DNA of 64,000 bases, from NCBI GenBank assembly GCA_020055645.1, contig CM034547.1, forward strand, positions 60,266,909-60,330,908, written 5' to 3'. Origin of the DNA: Tomocerus qinae. Its lineage: Eukaryota; Arthropoda; Collembola; Entomobryomorpha; Tomoceridae. Positions 11,195 through 25,596 of the stretch are shown one piece after another (position 1 is the stretch's first letter; every line of letters starts with the position of its first letter). A program made the translations under genes and the position numbers. The notes beneath the pieces are model-generated. The model did no database searches. It saw only the letters and a list, made by a program, of their open reading frames with translations, and was not told the origin of the DNA.

Positions 11195-14100
11195 ACTAAC
11201 CCTGTATATTATGTGTATAGATTGCCAATGATTATGGCAAGATATTCCCGCAGCAATGGATGTGGAAGGTGAATAGGTAACTTAGGAAGGCATGTAAATA
11301 ATACATTCTTGTAAAATACATTAACATGAATGCCGGTTAGTATTTTGAGACTGCAGTGCATTAGAATTTCATTGTCTTACTCATCCACTCCAGTAGTAAG
11401 TTGCAGGAATAGTGGTAGTCATGCACTCATGAACATGATGCAAAACGACAGAGAATGATGCTGTTTCGCATTGCCCCTAATATTGTGCATTGTATGCAAG
11501 GGGAGGACAGAGAGGGGAGTACGAGGCTTAGTCTCTGGTGACAAGAAATAAGTTCTGGTGCATTTTGGATATTTATTATTTTGTTGGATAAAAAATTGGG
11601 AATAATAGCCGAGTGTCGTGTCGTTATGTATGAGTTCCATTTGCCCAGAAAATTTCCGCAAGTCGCTTGAAAAAAGAACGCTTTGTTAAGAGAACAACAA
11701 ACTTTGCTTTTTGTGCCTTTTCGTACACATTTATCATCAGAGTCTTCCTTCTTCTTTGCTCCTCTCCCTTCCTCTTTTCAGTCCGACTTTCACATCCAGC
11801 TCCCTTTTAGCCGTCTCTGCATTACCAGAAACGCTTTCTACCATTCCACGACTACTTATCTGAGCATTGTACTCCATTCCATTGTATTATTCTACGGATC
11901 CACTGTTTCGTTTGAAAGATACATACATATACATACAATACTACTTTAATGTAATCCACAGTCGTGCAGGCATCTATGACTAAATGCGCAACAGTTTCAT
12001 CTTGAATAATACACAAAAAGATTCTCCATTCGGATTCTCCTGGTTTCCGCAGCCACTATCCCCTATCTGGCTATTCTATATGCATATAAAATATACATTT
12101 TCTTATAACCTATTAAATTAGGGTCGACGTACCCACCAATATACACTTTAACCATTGTGATTCAATTTTTATATTTAAAAATATTTGAAAAAGTATTTAT
12201 TTTCATTTTTATGAAAGCTCCAATGATTGTAATACATGAGTAGCAATAATTGAACGCTTTCAATCTCAGAAATATGCTCTGTCAACTATAGAATAGCATA
12301 TACATGTTTGCAGAGTTGTCAGGTTTCGAATTTAATGAGTTTGAGTTATGTAGAGACATTGGTACATGATACATGTGTTCCCATTTGAAGCGGAGACGTT
12401 GAATAAAGAAAGCACGAATTGAATTGCATTGGTTTCGATTTATGTAAGTAGGTAAAGGAGAAATAACCCTTTTTGTTTGTTAAACAAGGAACTGTATCAT
12501 TGTATGGTTTACTATATGTAGAGCATCTTATAATATATTTGTCTTGTTAAGCTGAGCAGTATCCTATTGCCAACTGGAGTGTGTAGTTCCGCATGCCTCT
12601 ATTATATTTCTTTAATGTAAAACTACACTTGGAAAAGAGGGATGGGTAGGAGATAGATAATAGTAGTAGGTACCCGTTGTAGTTACTATGTAGAATCCAT
12701 CTTGTGAAAGTAGTCGGTAGATTATTTGTGAAGTAAGTACGAGGATGTATGTAGGAGAGAGTAAAAGTGAAGATAGAAAAGAGCTCTCATCATAACATAA
12801 GTATCACCTCAGAATTCTCAATCCATTCAAAGCTCTGTCAAGTTCTCTCTCAACTCCCACTTGACATCCATCTAAGGTATCTGTTTTCTTTAGAAAATGA
12901 TGGGATGTGGGTGATGCTCCTTTGTGCTCCAGTCATGTCAAAACTAAAGAGTCAAGTAGAGGATTCGTGTCACTTGGCCGAGGGAATTGAGAGACGCCCA
13001 AGAAAAATCGTTGACTTGGGAGATACCAACAACAAAAAGACAAAATATATTACCCAAGGTGAAGAACCAGGCACAACTTTCTAATGTCTACTTTCTACTG
13101 CTTCACTCCAGTCTAACCTATCGGCTTATTCACTATGAATTATCCATGTCTTTCCTATCTAATTTGGTACCTACAAGACCTACTATGGTGAATGAATACG
13201 TAACAAACTTGTGTGTACAAGTTGAGATTACTAATACATATTTATATGTAAAATAAGTAGGGATGTTTGCTATTGCTACAAAGACTCATATTCCTCAATT
13301 ATCTATTATGGATCTATACCGAGAATTTAATTCATCTGACATAAACTTGTAATATAATATTAACAATATATTGTATTCATTCATCACTTCAATGCGAAAT
13401 ACGTTTCAAAGTACTGTGAGACTCCTGTTTCCTTTTCGACTTTGATATTAAAATTTATCTATGAGAATATGAATCCGCTTCCTTACTTTGATCTTCTTAC
13501 TTTCATTATTTCGAAGAAAAGGACCATGTTATTTTTAGCATTCACATCTCCTTTTAACGACCCACACAGCAAAAGCTTCTCTTCTTATCACAATAAATGA
13601 AGCTCTAATTGCATTAGGTACTATCGCTACACAGATACAAACGATATTATTAATTACTTCCTGAATGAATATCAAAATTCATATGACTTTAATATAGATT
13701 CCATTCTTTTAGTACAGCGTTCTGTTTCCTGGTTGTAATGAAGGATTAGTCAGGGTAGGGCTATCTATAGTAGTTTAAAGTTCTATACTTTGTCCTTCTT
13801 TCCATAATTAAGCATCTAGAAATAATTCTTTGATAAACCAAGAGTAAATCTGCAAAATATATTCAATTGAAACTTATGGGCTGGCCCCTGTACACAAGCG
13901 AGAAAGGATAGGTTTTGATAGAGGATGCTATCATATGATAAGGAGAGACCTTTCTCTGTATAATAAAAATAGATACATACATAAACTGCATATGACTTTT
14001 GGGACAAAGGAATTCCTGTGTTATTAATTTGTCTATTGGCAGTTTAAAGTGTAGTGATACTGCGTCTGAGTGGATGGTGCAGAGAGGACGTGGACAAGGA

Positions 14101-17100
14101 ACTAACCGAATGCAGATACTCTTAAGGTATTTTGTCTCTTGAAAATAAAGGTTAAGTCTAATAAGAAATGTCATTAAGGATATGGATATGAGTAGTACGA
14201 GGCCGCAAAAGTGTAGGTACATAGACCACGTCGTAAAATCTATATACAATACTCCTCCTTTTAATTCCTGTCTTGACATTTACATTGCGCTCTTGACAAC
14301 TTCTAAATGTCATTGGCTTGACATTAAGGATTAACTTAAGTAGTAAGCTACACTTATCTCTATGTACGCATAATATTATGTTTCTTGATATTGTACCATC
14401 AGCAATATCTACTTCCTTCTAAATCAACTCCTTCTCGACCCACCTACTCAATGCCTTTATTAGTTTCGACCATTAATTTCTTTATCCGCAACTAGCACCA
14501 CCAACCTTTGAGGAACCAAATCCTCTTAATACATGAGTAAATTACTTATACTGTGGATTCTAAATTGCCCCTATCCTATTACCTTTTCCAGCAATTCTTT
14601 AACTAAGAAAATAGCAGTATATTTCACTTTTGTTATTTACTAACATTTGCTATACAGACACTCAAGTCAGAGAACCATGAACAAGACTATTCTACTAGGA
14701 CCATCTTTGATGTGGCTGAAATGATTTGGGATTAATTACTATTCTATTCTAATAAAGTTACTTATATTTTATTAACATAATATCAATATTCTCCAGGTGA
14801 GCAGTAGTATATTATATTGTTTGTACCCCTGTGATTTAAAAGTATCGAGTTCGAGAATGTATTTACATTCTCGATGAAAGTGACACATAATACAAATACA
14901 ACCTTTTTTTGTGAACGATGTGTTTGTATAAGAATACGATCATTGTATAAACATTGAGCATACATTGTCAAAATGGTGTTAGCTAGTATATTAAACGCTT
15001 TTTAAACTTGAAATCCGACCTTCTATATTATAATTAATTATAACTGCAATAGGAAAGAAATAAATCAATGGTAGATGAGTATATAAAATATTATTAGTAT
15101 CCAATAAAACACGAATTACATAATGAATATTGGGTTGTTGGTATATAACTAAAAATATTAGCAGCAAAACTGTTCTTGGATAGCTACACGTATTTCCTGT
15201 TGTGTGTATGTCAGAATAGATGTGAGAAAAATAGAGACAGTAGTAAAAGGGATGTGAAAATGAAAGGAGTTTTGTACTGTCCATGTATTTGAAGGAGAAG
15301 ATGTAAAGTGCAACATCTGTGTCCCATTCAAATATGTTGGAGCCAAACATGACATTCTAATTAACTAGAGAATTCATTAAATCATAAATTAACGTTTGGA
15401 AGGAAAGGGAAGAAGAGCTTTGGTTTTCATTAAATTCTGCCGACTAAGTTCCCAAGGAACGTAAATAAGGATGAAGGAAGACGGAAGACGGCCAGGAGGA
15501 AAAGATAGGGACCAACAACAGCAGAGCGAAGTTAGCGATTTCACAATGAATATCAAGTAAAGACCATTTGCCATTGCCACATCCAGAATTCCTTTTGCTA
15601 TAGCTAGGATAGGGAGATAGGGAGGATGAGATAGGAGTCATTGTCAGTTGCAGTTTTGCAGTGGTAATGGTACGGAGTGTTTGAATTTAGTGTGGCCTGG
15701 GCTGTCTCCGTTTACCTGGACGAGGAGAAAGTAAAGGGTCTACATTATGTAATAATATTATGCATATGTAGGTACTTATATGTAATAGGAGGAGGTAGAC
15801 AAGAAAAGCACATTACTCGTCCCTGTACATGGAGACTGGAATTTTGAAGAGGGAAGGAGAGGAAAGGGTTAATAGGCTTAATTTAATGATAAACGACAGA
15901 CTCTCGATGGAAACACGGCTGGAATCATCTAATTAAATCAAACGCGATTCCCATTTAGAAAATCCTTCTTAAGCCCTAAACTCATAGTGGAAAGAAAGTG
16001 AACTGCAGTGAAAGTTGCCGACGAGGACCGTGAATTTTTATCAGTTATTCTTCATTCGAGTGTTCACGAGAATGCTTTACTACCCACATTATCTCACGGA
16101 TAGGGAAAACATTTATAAGGAAGTCTTCATTATAACTACATCAAATAATAGAGTCTTCTAACCTCTTTACTACTAAATAGTACATACTACAAATCTTCTC
16201 CAACTACAAATACATCCTTTCTTCCCAACTAGCTAACCAACAATAAAATATACTTAATAAGACCAGGGAACAGAATTGCTGAACTTTCTGACTCCATTCA
16301 ACTCTCCGCCCTTCCCAAAATCAGCATTGATAGAAAAAAAACATAGTCAATGCTACAAACATCTATCTTTGCTCTATTTGATCAGTACTTACTATATGCA
16401 TATAGCGTCTATGTGGGGTTTTATAGTGGAATGTACATTTAAGTGATCAATATACATACTGTGTAATTGTGAGTCTACTACTATTATGTATGTTTCCTAG
16501 TCATCTACTATTAAGTCTCCGAAAAGGAAATTTATTCATGCTAATGACTGCATTACCATTCTAGGCTTATCTATCATCTAACCAAAATGTGGGGAAACCC
16601 AAGAGAAGAAAGCACAGCTTCCTAACTTCATTTTGTTGGTTAAGCAAACTATTGGAGGATGATTGTGGAATTCTACTTGTCATTAGTTTCTCCTATGTTG
16701 CAGATTTTCTTCTCTTGTATTATACAATATGAACTCCCCTTTATTCACTCCTATGACCTTACACCAGTGAAAGCTTGTAGCAATGATATGTATACAGTTA
16801 GTTTTCTCATGAATTGCAATTTTGATATTTAGGTTAGTAATATTTCGTTATTGCTATTATTGTATTGTACACTGTCAATGTCAATATGCCATTTCATTTT
16901 TATTCCTGGTCGACATTAAATGAATTAGATGTATTGAGTAGGTCTTAATTGGTCTTGGGTTAGCCGTTTGGATTGGAGTAGTAGTAAAACTTAGGAACCT
17001 ATTTTAGTAGTGATCCATTCTTTATGTTATGAACTATGACATAGGTTAATACTTTTTCTAAAATAGGTAGAAATAATTAGGGACTAATGAGGCACTAATA

Positions 17101-17297
17101 GACAAGATGCAGTGATTTAGGAATGTATGATCGTATAGATTTATTGCAACTTCTCTGCCAGTTTTGTGTGTATTGATAGATTATACACCAAAATTTTGAA
17201 TACAGCTGGTGGTTTTGTTAAATGATACCCGTGGTTATTACAAGACGATAAGGTTGTTGTTTTGTATTGTATTCAAAAATGATTGCACCTAATTCAA
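11195..17297. other. Gene desert, nothing recognised
   Basis: Frames near 12767-13084 (+), 13863-14279 (-) and 14991-15641 (-) have no family resemblance. A small perfect palindrome (TCGAGAATGTA and its complement) lies near 14850-14875. No RNA gene was seen. Confidence 0.5.
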
Positions 17298-19606
17298 TCA
17301 TTCGCCGATGATTTTGTCTGAAAATAGAGTTTTCGAAAATGTGTCGATGATACACGATGGGCTGGAAGCTAAAATCTTCTTGTACATCATTATCCGATCT
17401 CGATAGTTTAGCTATGGAAAATTATGGTAAGTAATCTAAAAAATTATGAAGATTACTTCAAAGTAAACGTAAAATTGAAATTAGCTTACCGAGCAACTGT
17501 CAAAGTTAAAGTACTCCAAGTGAGTGAGACCCCTAAACGCAAATCTGGCTGATATTTCCGTAACTGCCGAGCCGGTATAGTATAAAAAGAGATATTTCAA
17601 ATCTGTTGAAAATATGTCATAAAGTTATAGCCACAGTCTCAAGTGAAAGTGATGCATCAATGTTAAAAGATAAATATATGAAATTACTTTTTAGCGCGGA
17701 AAACGATAGGCCGGTTCTATCAGTTTTTTTAATGTAGACATCAAAACCTTTTCTGGCTAGAAGATGGAGACAAACTTTTCTTTTGAGTCCGGTAAGTCCT
17801 TGGTCGGTGATACCAAACATATCACAATGTAGGTGTAGTTTTTCTAGAGACTTTAGGTTTTGAAAGATGGACTGCATATCTCGGTCAGACAATTCAGCCT
17901 CTGCAGATCCGAGTCTTCTGTGCTCAAGAGGATAAATTCCATTGCGTAACTGGGATAAATCTCTTAGGCACAATTCAGTTAAATTAGGAAAATGTGGGAG
18001 AAGATTTCTAAATCCGTAGGAAGGCATATGTAAAGATCCATTGGCTGCCGATAAATACTTTAGATGTTTGTAGACAATAGGAGGACTGTTTTCAGTTTTC
18101 GATTTATTTGTACGGAATAAAGAGTCGAAACCCCCTCTGTAGTCTCCCATCACATCCATAGTGATTTCTTCTAGTTCATCCGAGAAATATGTGACATCTC
18201 CAGGTTTAACAGAGATTGCTTTCAGCCCAAGTAAACATTTAGTATTGGATGGAAGAAATTTATTTCTGATCAAGCATTCTTCACCATCTTTTAAATGCAA
18301 TCCCTTCAAAATAAGTTTTTTAATGTGGACATTTGATTTCACAAGTTGCTGGATATAGTGAAGTAAATGTGTTTCATAAGAGATTAGCAGAAGCGGGATG
18401 TTAATAGATAGTACTTGGAGACTTGGAAATGTCCATTGTGTATTTTCGCTCGACTTGAATAAATCTTCGAATAAGCCTTCAGCAAGTCGTTGTCGTAACA
18501 AAGATTCTTGATACACATCTTCATCCGGATCAGCAACCGTTGGCCATCCTCCAGCGTAGGGGAAATTTGATGAGCAGCAAAATGACAACTTTTTTAAAGT
18601 AGTCTGCGAAGTCCGAAGTAAATCTGAACATTTCACAGGGACATAATAATCAGCTATTCCCGGGATGTTTATAAGTCCTCCTTGAGGGTTCTCATAGTAC
18701 TCGCTTTTTTCATACATTAGTAATTTTATTTCTTCGTAGTAGATTCTCACTGAGAATTCCTCCAGTGCTATTTTGTCTTTGTAAAGATATGTGATCAACG
18801 CGAGGAGAAAGGAGGTCGCGTTTGCAAACATTATATCCACGTTAAGTTTTTTCAACGTTGCCCGAGGTCGTTTACCTCTAAATTGAAGTTGTTTAACAAA
18901 CATTTCCGCAATAACTTTCGCTTCTTCCCAATCCAAATCTTCCATGGTCCCCATGAAAGTTGTCAAATGGTTTAAGGAACTAGCAATCGGAGGTTTACAG
19001 TTGTAAGACCGAAGATTCATTATTATACTCAATTCCTCCAGATTTTCGAAGCGAGTGAGCAAATCTACTAATTTCTTCCAGTGGAATCGGCAGCAGTTCA
19101 GTTCTAAACAAGTCACTCCCCAAATGATGTTTCCTTTTAGCCACTTGCAAGATATCGCACTACATTTACGAAGTCGAACACTTGACTCCCGAATCCCACC
19201 GTATTTCTTCACGGCTCTTATGCAATCAACACTCGTTGCTTTGCTTATCACCCTATTGGTTTGTGGATCGTTTTCACCTCCATTGAATACGAAACACTGT
19301 CTATTTTCCAACAGCCATGAAGACGCTTCAAAAAATTTCCAGGATACCATCGTACACGATTTCAGATCGGTGTAATTAGCAATTTTGTCCAGTAAATATA
19401 TCAAGACTTCCATCTAAACAATCACAATTAATTTTTAGAAAATTTGCAAAAACGAAAATGCTGAAATTAAGTCACTAAAAATTATGTGTTAAAATTACAG
19501 GGAGATCTGCTATATTTGAGGACGTTGATTTCTCATCAGACTGAATTGAATGATAGGTGATATATTCTCCAGTAGACTGTTCAGTGGAAAGGGTTTGACA
19601 AGCCAT
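17298..19606 (-). CDS. F-box / leucine-rich-repeat protein
   Basis: Likely substrate-recognition subunit of an SCF ubiquitin ligase; the target is unknown. Four coding exons fit together in phase: 19606-19499, 19413-17688, 17602-17490 and 17411-17298, giving about 686 residues. The F-box begins across the first junction: exon 1 ends NIADLP and exon 2 opens MEVLIYLLDKIANYTDLKSC, reading as the usual LP-x-EVL start. The rest is leucine-rich repeats, for example LEELSIIMNL, LKKLNVDIMF, LEKLHLHCDMFGITDQGLTG and, in exon 3, GLTHLEYFNFDSCS. The long exon-2 frame runs on to a stop at 17617, but that tail is intronic: a donor at 17687 and an acceptor at 17603 restore LRR sequence. Exon 4 is less certain because its peptide is not distinctive. 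Proteins built this way are numerous in springtails as I recall them. I assign no orthologue. Confidence 0.82.
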
Positions 19607-22408
19607 ATTTTCGTGGAATATTATACTGAATATGATCATAGTAATTGCACCAATTAAAAATTGAATTAACCTGTACAGTAATAGTAATGAAGTGGTATAA
19701 GTATTCTTACGGCAAAGATAGTTTTATACTGTAGTTACTGTACTTATACTGTAAAAATACAGAGGAAGTATGAAATTGTAGCTTTATATTGTTATATCTA
19801 TAGATGGACTGTTCAATAGATCCTGTTCGATAGATTTGTGTTCTGTGGTAGGCTACGGTGGTGGTTGTAGAATCCAAGGTTAGAGTTGTATTTTATAGGA
19901 AACTATTGCAGAAACTATTGTACTACAAGTTGGACTGTTCTTCTAATGAATCATTTTGGTGTGCTACAAATTCTTGATAGTTCATTGTCAATCGTCAATC
20001 AAGAATAATGTTACTGAAAAGACTATGGCAACATAAGAATGGGTTATCAAAGAAGAAATTGTCCAATATAGTTCAGGGAGCTCCCTGCCTCATACTTTAA
20101 AACTGACGTACAGAAAGGCTCCACCGCCCAATTGACTTTTCATTTATGAATTTGAATTACTGGCTGCCTTAATATTTGTAGGTGACAGTGTTGTATTTTA
20201 AATACATCTCTGAAAAATAGAAATGCTGCGCTGTGACCTCCGGTTTGATAATTTCACTGTCACGAAAATTTTTTGACATTTTATTAGTAATATCTGTAGT
20301 AATAAGTTACTTCCACTCGATTCTCACTTCCTTCCATCCCCTTACACAATGGGAGGGTTGTATTACATAAGTCTTGAGGTGAGATTAAAATGTACAAATC
20401 CAAATTACCTTGAAATAGAAACGTTTTGATATGCAATGTAATTTGTATCTAGCTATTAAGTGCCTAAGTTAAATGCTATTTCTTAACGAGTATCTAAGAC
20501 GGTTGCATTTGAGTGCAGTGCATTCCACGGGCTCATTGAGCCCCAATAAACGGAAACACATACGTGACATCCATTTAAGAATTAGACAGTGAAGAAAGAC
20601 ATGTTCCCTGTCCTCAGACTTATATAGTGAGATGGGGGAGTAGAGTAGGTAGTAGTAGTCTCCCTATATGTACATATTTATTCAGATATAGCTGGCCTGT
20701 ATCCTCTGAATTGGAGAAATGTTTCTGCTCACTCAACGGAACTGAACTCTCCGTAGTTCACATCACATCAACTGCATTGGAGTCAACTCAGCTCAGCCAC
20801 TCACTCAGATCCTCGTTTGCCATCCTCAAATGAAGAAACTGAAGATTCGACGAGAGACAGAGGAGAGAGGACAGAGTTAACGTATTCCCGCATTCAGATC
20901 ACGTCCACTCTTGTCTGCTTTGGCATTGTCTTGAGAAAAGTGAAGTGAAAGCAAGGATGTTGTGCTAACGGAGAAAGGCACACTCTTTCTATATCTACTA
21001 TACCTGTTTTCATAACTATAAATAGGTACACAACTTTCATTTTATGGGCATAATGTACAAAAGTATAGTCCTAAATGACTCCATATATCTTCAAGTACGT
21101 TCATATACTTACTCAAAAGTGGGAAGTGGAAGTCAATATGTTATTTTCGACATCATTGCAGAAAAGTGAAGTAAAATGGTCCCATTGCCAATAAGTAATA
21201 AATATTAGCTTTGTGTAGATAGAAAATTGTACACATCTTTAAATACAGTATGCCTGCTTAAAAGTACTATTACATCTCTATTTCAGTCGAAAATTATGTA
21301 GCAACTTTATACAAGTGTCATTGGGGGTACAAAAGTTACATAGCTATAGACGAAACGAGCCTTAAGACTTGTATTTATTGAGAAAGTGATTTGAAGCACT
21401 TTTTCTTGTCTTACTGTATAAACTCTGCAGTACATTTGACGATATTGGTATAGCATGTTAGATAGTATAATGGGTTACAGCTTAGGAAATAGATCTATTA
21501 TGGACAGAGAGACAACAGAGGATCGGATCTGCAGACGGATGGATTGGTCGGTGTTTAATTTGGCAAGTGATATGTCCCAAGGGTAGTGGCACAAGTCGCT
21601 GAGACACTGAGCAGAGCTATGGCATGGCCAAAGTAGAATACAGATAAAGACGGAGGCAGAAGCTATTATTGCATGTGAGTGTCTCTTGATATTTAGACAC
21701 TCTCAACAACACACCTGTCCAGCCTTTCCTAATTGCATTTCTCCTTTCTGCTCTGTCAATTCAGTCACCTCACCTAAGCTCTGCTTCTCCTCGATTGTCT
21801 TTTGGCTCAGCTCTGGATTTCTTTGTTTCCTCCAGCCACTATAAGTATTATGGATGAGTGTTAAATGTGGATTTCTGTTGGACTGGATGTCAATTTACTC
21901 TCTCTTTCTTTAGTGATACGGATATATATCAGTTGCAATGAGAATGAGTGAGACGAAGACTTGTACGGAAAGTGAAATACTAAAACATTTGCCACATCTA
22001 AAAATAACACTTCTTTGACAAGTTTGTCTGATGCAGTAGCAACTAGACCCTCCAACTTCAGTCACTGCTAACTGTTGTAATTTATTGACTGTAGTAACTG
22101 ATAAAAGCTATGGATCCTCTCCCAAAGTACGTATACACAATATAAAAAGTACCATTTCCAGTATGCTCTGTAAATGTTAATCCCTTCCTTAGGACTCTCG
22201 GACTAAGTGAAAGTTACATGTGTACTTATTCCTAGACAATTCCTTTTCTAAAGAATTACATTGTTTCCTTCTGACCCAAACTGCAGACTTAACTTATGCT
22301 GTACTTTCGTTTAGCCAGGACGTAAGTCTTGGCTACTATTAGTTCTTGCTTGTAGATAGCTTATCTGATCTCGATGTGAAATATGGAAGTAAAAAACGGG
22401 TATGCCTG
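19607..22408. other. Upstream region of the F-box gene and intergenic DNA
   Basis: No recognised gene. The stretch includes a small GGGCTC/GAGCCC hairpin near 20530 and a pyrimidine-rich block around 21720-21840. Neither could be tied to a function. Confidence 0.45.
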
Positions 22409-22885
22409 ATATTCTTGATTACATGGAAACATAGGCGGTGTGACTTCACAGGAGCAGGGAATCACCGGACGAGTGGAATTACTGACGCTTCCAAATGCCG
22501 TGCATGTAAACTTGTACGTGTAGTTCACAGCCATAACTGGCATTCTCAACACATTTAAATGTTGTTTAACATAATTTCATTCTAGATTTACATAACATGT
22601 TGAAATAATATGTTGATAACAATCAATTTTTAAAGTCTAAAGCAATTAAAGCTTGGATTTATGATTAAAATATAGAAATATTAACTTAATTAATAAATAT
22701 TAAAGTACAATTGATATTGTCCTTAGTACATTGAAATAATAGATGTATTAGATGCTGGATTCCAGCATTAGTTAGCCTACACAAGCTTAATACCATACCA
22801 CTGCAAGCGGCGGTAGTTGCACAGCGCCGGTCATTCCTGTCTCCTGTAAAGTCGCATCGCCTGTATTTCCCTGCCACCGATATTC
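22409..22885. repeat. Diverged inverted repeat pair of unknown family
   Basis: The plus-strand stretch 22409-22540 matches the reverse complement of about 22750-22885 at roughly two thirds identity. The best core is TGTGACTTCACAGGAG against TGCGACTTTACAGGAG. Spacing between arms is about 210 bases. Both arms translate to RRCDFTG in one frame, which explains small mirror-image open frames there. It could be one old palindromic transposon or two opposed insertions of an unnamed repeat. Ends and target duplications were not found. Confidence 0.6.
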
Positions 22886-25596
22886 TTCTACTTGTATAGT
22901 ACACATTTTTTTTCATTCTGCTGCCATTCTGATAGCAACAAATCAGTGGAAGTAGTCAGAGATTTTCAGCAAGGAAATTTGCAAAACTTCCTTTCTGCTC
23001 AAGTGTCGTCTGTGCAGTTCTGGGCAAAGGATTCTCACTTTGGATAGTGATTCGCTTGTCCTCCGATAGGAATCGATGTCATAGTCAGGTTAATATGTTG
23101 AGGAAGTGGAGATCCATAAATTATTGCTTAGCATACTAAAGTTTATCCGCACTCACAATTGTAGAGATGAAGTCATAATATTATTCCCAGTAGACAAATT
23201 ACTGCTGCTATCAATGCAATGCATGAGATGTGATGTTATTCAGTATACTGCAAAGATGGAGTGTGATTTAAAAAGACAGTTAATTTATTCACCTAGTTAT
23301 GAATACATTAAGTATGCATTTGTCGTTTGTTTGTAGTTAGTTGTGTTGTTATGAATAATATTGTAGTTAGGAGTGAGGGAAGAGGCTGGTGTTGCCGTCA
23401 AGAAAAAGAAATATATCGTTGATTTGCGAGAGAGGGTGGATATAGGAGAAAAGGAGGTAGAAGAATTCTGTGGGATGGGAGTGTAGGAAAACATTAGGTA
23501 ATGGTTTATAGGATTATGTCTCACTTAGTTAGGGTATTATACTACTTAAGTTTCTACATAGGAGTAATAAGTATGATGATTATAGAGTGCATGCAATATA
23601 TTTGTGGAAGAGGGTCTCATCAACAGTGCATTGGATTCAGATTCGTGTTGCAGAGAGACAGAAGAAGGTACATAAATTAGAAGCAGACGCTTTTATCTTG
23701 ACTCTCGCCAAACCAAGACTGCCACAGAAAGACAAGACATTGACTCAATCCAATCCCGTGACAGATAGATAAACTCCATGAATTATGCATCGAAAGGAAA
23801 CTAATTTATTGAATCAAGCTTCAGTTTCAGCTCTATGCCAAATGCCTACATGCACTCAGCATTATAATATATGGATGCTAAGACTCCTCTTTACTTCACA
23901 GACACATCTTTACCTACCTACACACTTACTCTAATATATTAGTCAACTTGGGGCACGTCAAGACAATTCATCCAGGGCAATAGTTTAGTTCGTCTGAATC
24001 CATACTGTCCATGTATTAACTTTCTCTCCCTAATGTACACATATGTATTATGTACAGGCAACTAGATGAGAACTTCTATTTATGCACAATACTCCTTCCA
24101 AGATGTTATTTAAGTTGATTCCAAGTTTTATAGAGGACGAACAGATATGTTTATTTCTCCAGAATGACGCAGTAAATACATGTGCTAGGATTTGTAGCCT
24201 GGATAAAGTACCCTGAGTAACAAATGGTGAATAATACACACCGATGCGACGTTTCTGTAATGCAGTTCGCATTATCTACCAAGTTAATGTTTTTGCCCTT
24301 AATGTGACAGCACTATAAACTACATATCTTACCAGACGACGAAATGGCAACTTGCTTCAGAGAAGCAGACAGGATAAACTTTCAGACTTCACCCTAGTGC
24401 GTAGAGGATGCATATTCCATGTCTATTTATGCACACAATTACTTTACAACCGTTTCAGACAGTGAAATCTTTATATTTGATTTTTTAGATACTACATTTT
24501 TATTCATAGGAAGTAATATTGCAAAGATAGAAAGTAGAACATAGATTCGTATATGTACAGTATACACACAATGTACTAAAAATATTTAACATGCAAATGC
24601 TAGGAGAAAGCAGAGAAAGTTTATAGACAGTGGAAACTGATAAAGCTAATGTGGTGCGTAGGCGCAAAACTTTTATAAAGAATATATACTTATGAAAGGA
24701 CTATAAGGTATAAGTTATATAGAACTCAAATAGCACTATAAGTTACAAGATTTAAGGCACTTGTGTATGTTCAGTTTTTTGGCATGTTAAAGTGAAAGTA
24801 GTCGGTAAAAATAAACAAGAAAGGGATTGTGGATAGCGTAATAACAGTATACTTTTACACAGCTGCAATAAATGTAACCGTAAATCAAAACTGAATCAGT
24901 AGTGGATCGTTTCTAGTGTGCTCCACTTATAAGTATATTATGTGTCGTATGTGTGTGCAGAAACGTTTTGTTTGTTGTGTAAACTGAAACATAAAGTTAA
25001 TACAGTAATGTACAATGTAAATATGAATGAATGTGCTTGAAAATACCACATGCATTTTACATACGTATAGAGATGCGAATTGAAATGCTCAGATGAGAGG
25101 AATAAACAATCTGGGATAAATGGTTGAAATCCAATTCTTAATTTAGTACAGTCTATTACAGTTGAGACAGAGACTAGGCTTAAATATATTAGGATCAGGA
25201 GTAAAAGAACGTAATTACAATAAGTGTGGGTGATTAGTATCAATGTAAATTGTAGAGCAGGAAGTGGTATTGCAGATAAATAACAATTAAATCACGTACT
25301 AATATAATAGGATGCTGTAAACCTTCCGTGAACGATTAAATTAGCTAGTCTTGGGAAGTAAGTGTCCAGCAACCAAGTATTGTCCCCATCCTTTTAATCC
25401 GAAGATAATTATTAACGGAAAAACCCAATTTCTGTCTGTAGAATGTAACAGTTATTATGTGCAAGTAAGTAGGCATGTGAGCTAAGTTGAGATGAAAGTC
25501 CAGTCGATGCAGTTGGAAGTTGAGAGTAGAGCAGTGTAGGTTGAGGAGTGACGACGATGTATGAGAAGCAGTCAGGCAGCTCCAGCTCGTTGGTTT
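22886..25596. other. Intergenic DNA downstream of HGD
   Basis: No gene or repeat recognised. The part next to 25597 should contain the HGD 3' untranslated region, but no clear AATAAA signal was found close by on the minus strand. Confidence 0.45.

Noticed and set aside
10859-11272. Three overlapping open frames rich in His, Ser, Pro and Phe
   Set aside because: They are the three frames of one minisatellite; none has a gene-like context.
13863-14279. 138-codon minus-strand open frame with hydrophobic stretches
   Set aside because: The hydrophobicity follows from T-rich sequence; no recognisable protein and a second overlapping frame looks equally good.
14850-14875. Perfect palindrome around TCGAGAATGTA
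   Set aside because: Too short for an element or miRNA precursor and no flanking duplication; such palindromes are expected by chance in 64 kb or have no testable role.
17617-17687. C-terminal tail of the long F-box open frame up to its stop
   Set aside because: The donor at 17687 and the next exon at 17602 restore LRR sequence, so this tail is intronic.
20530-20546. GGGCTC/GAGCCC hairpin resembling a histone 3' stem-loop
   Set aside because: The loop is too short, the sequence does not match the histone consensus, and there is no histone gene nearby.
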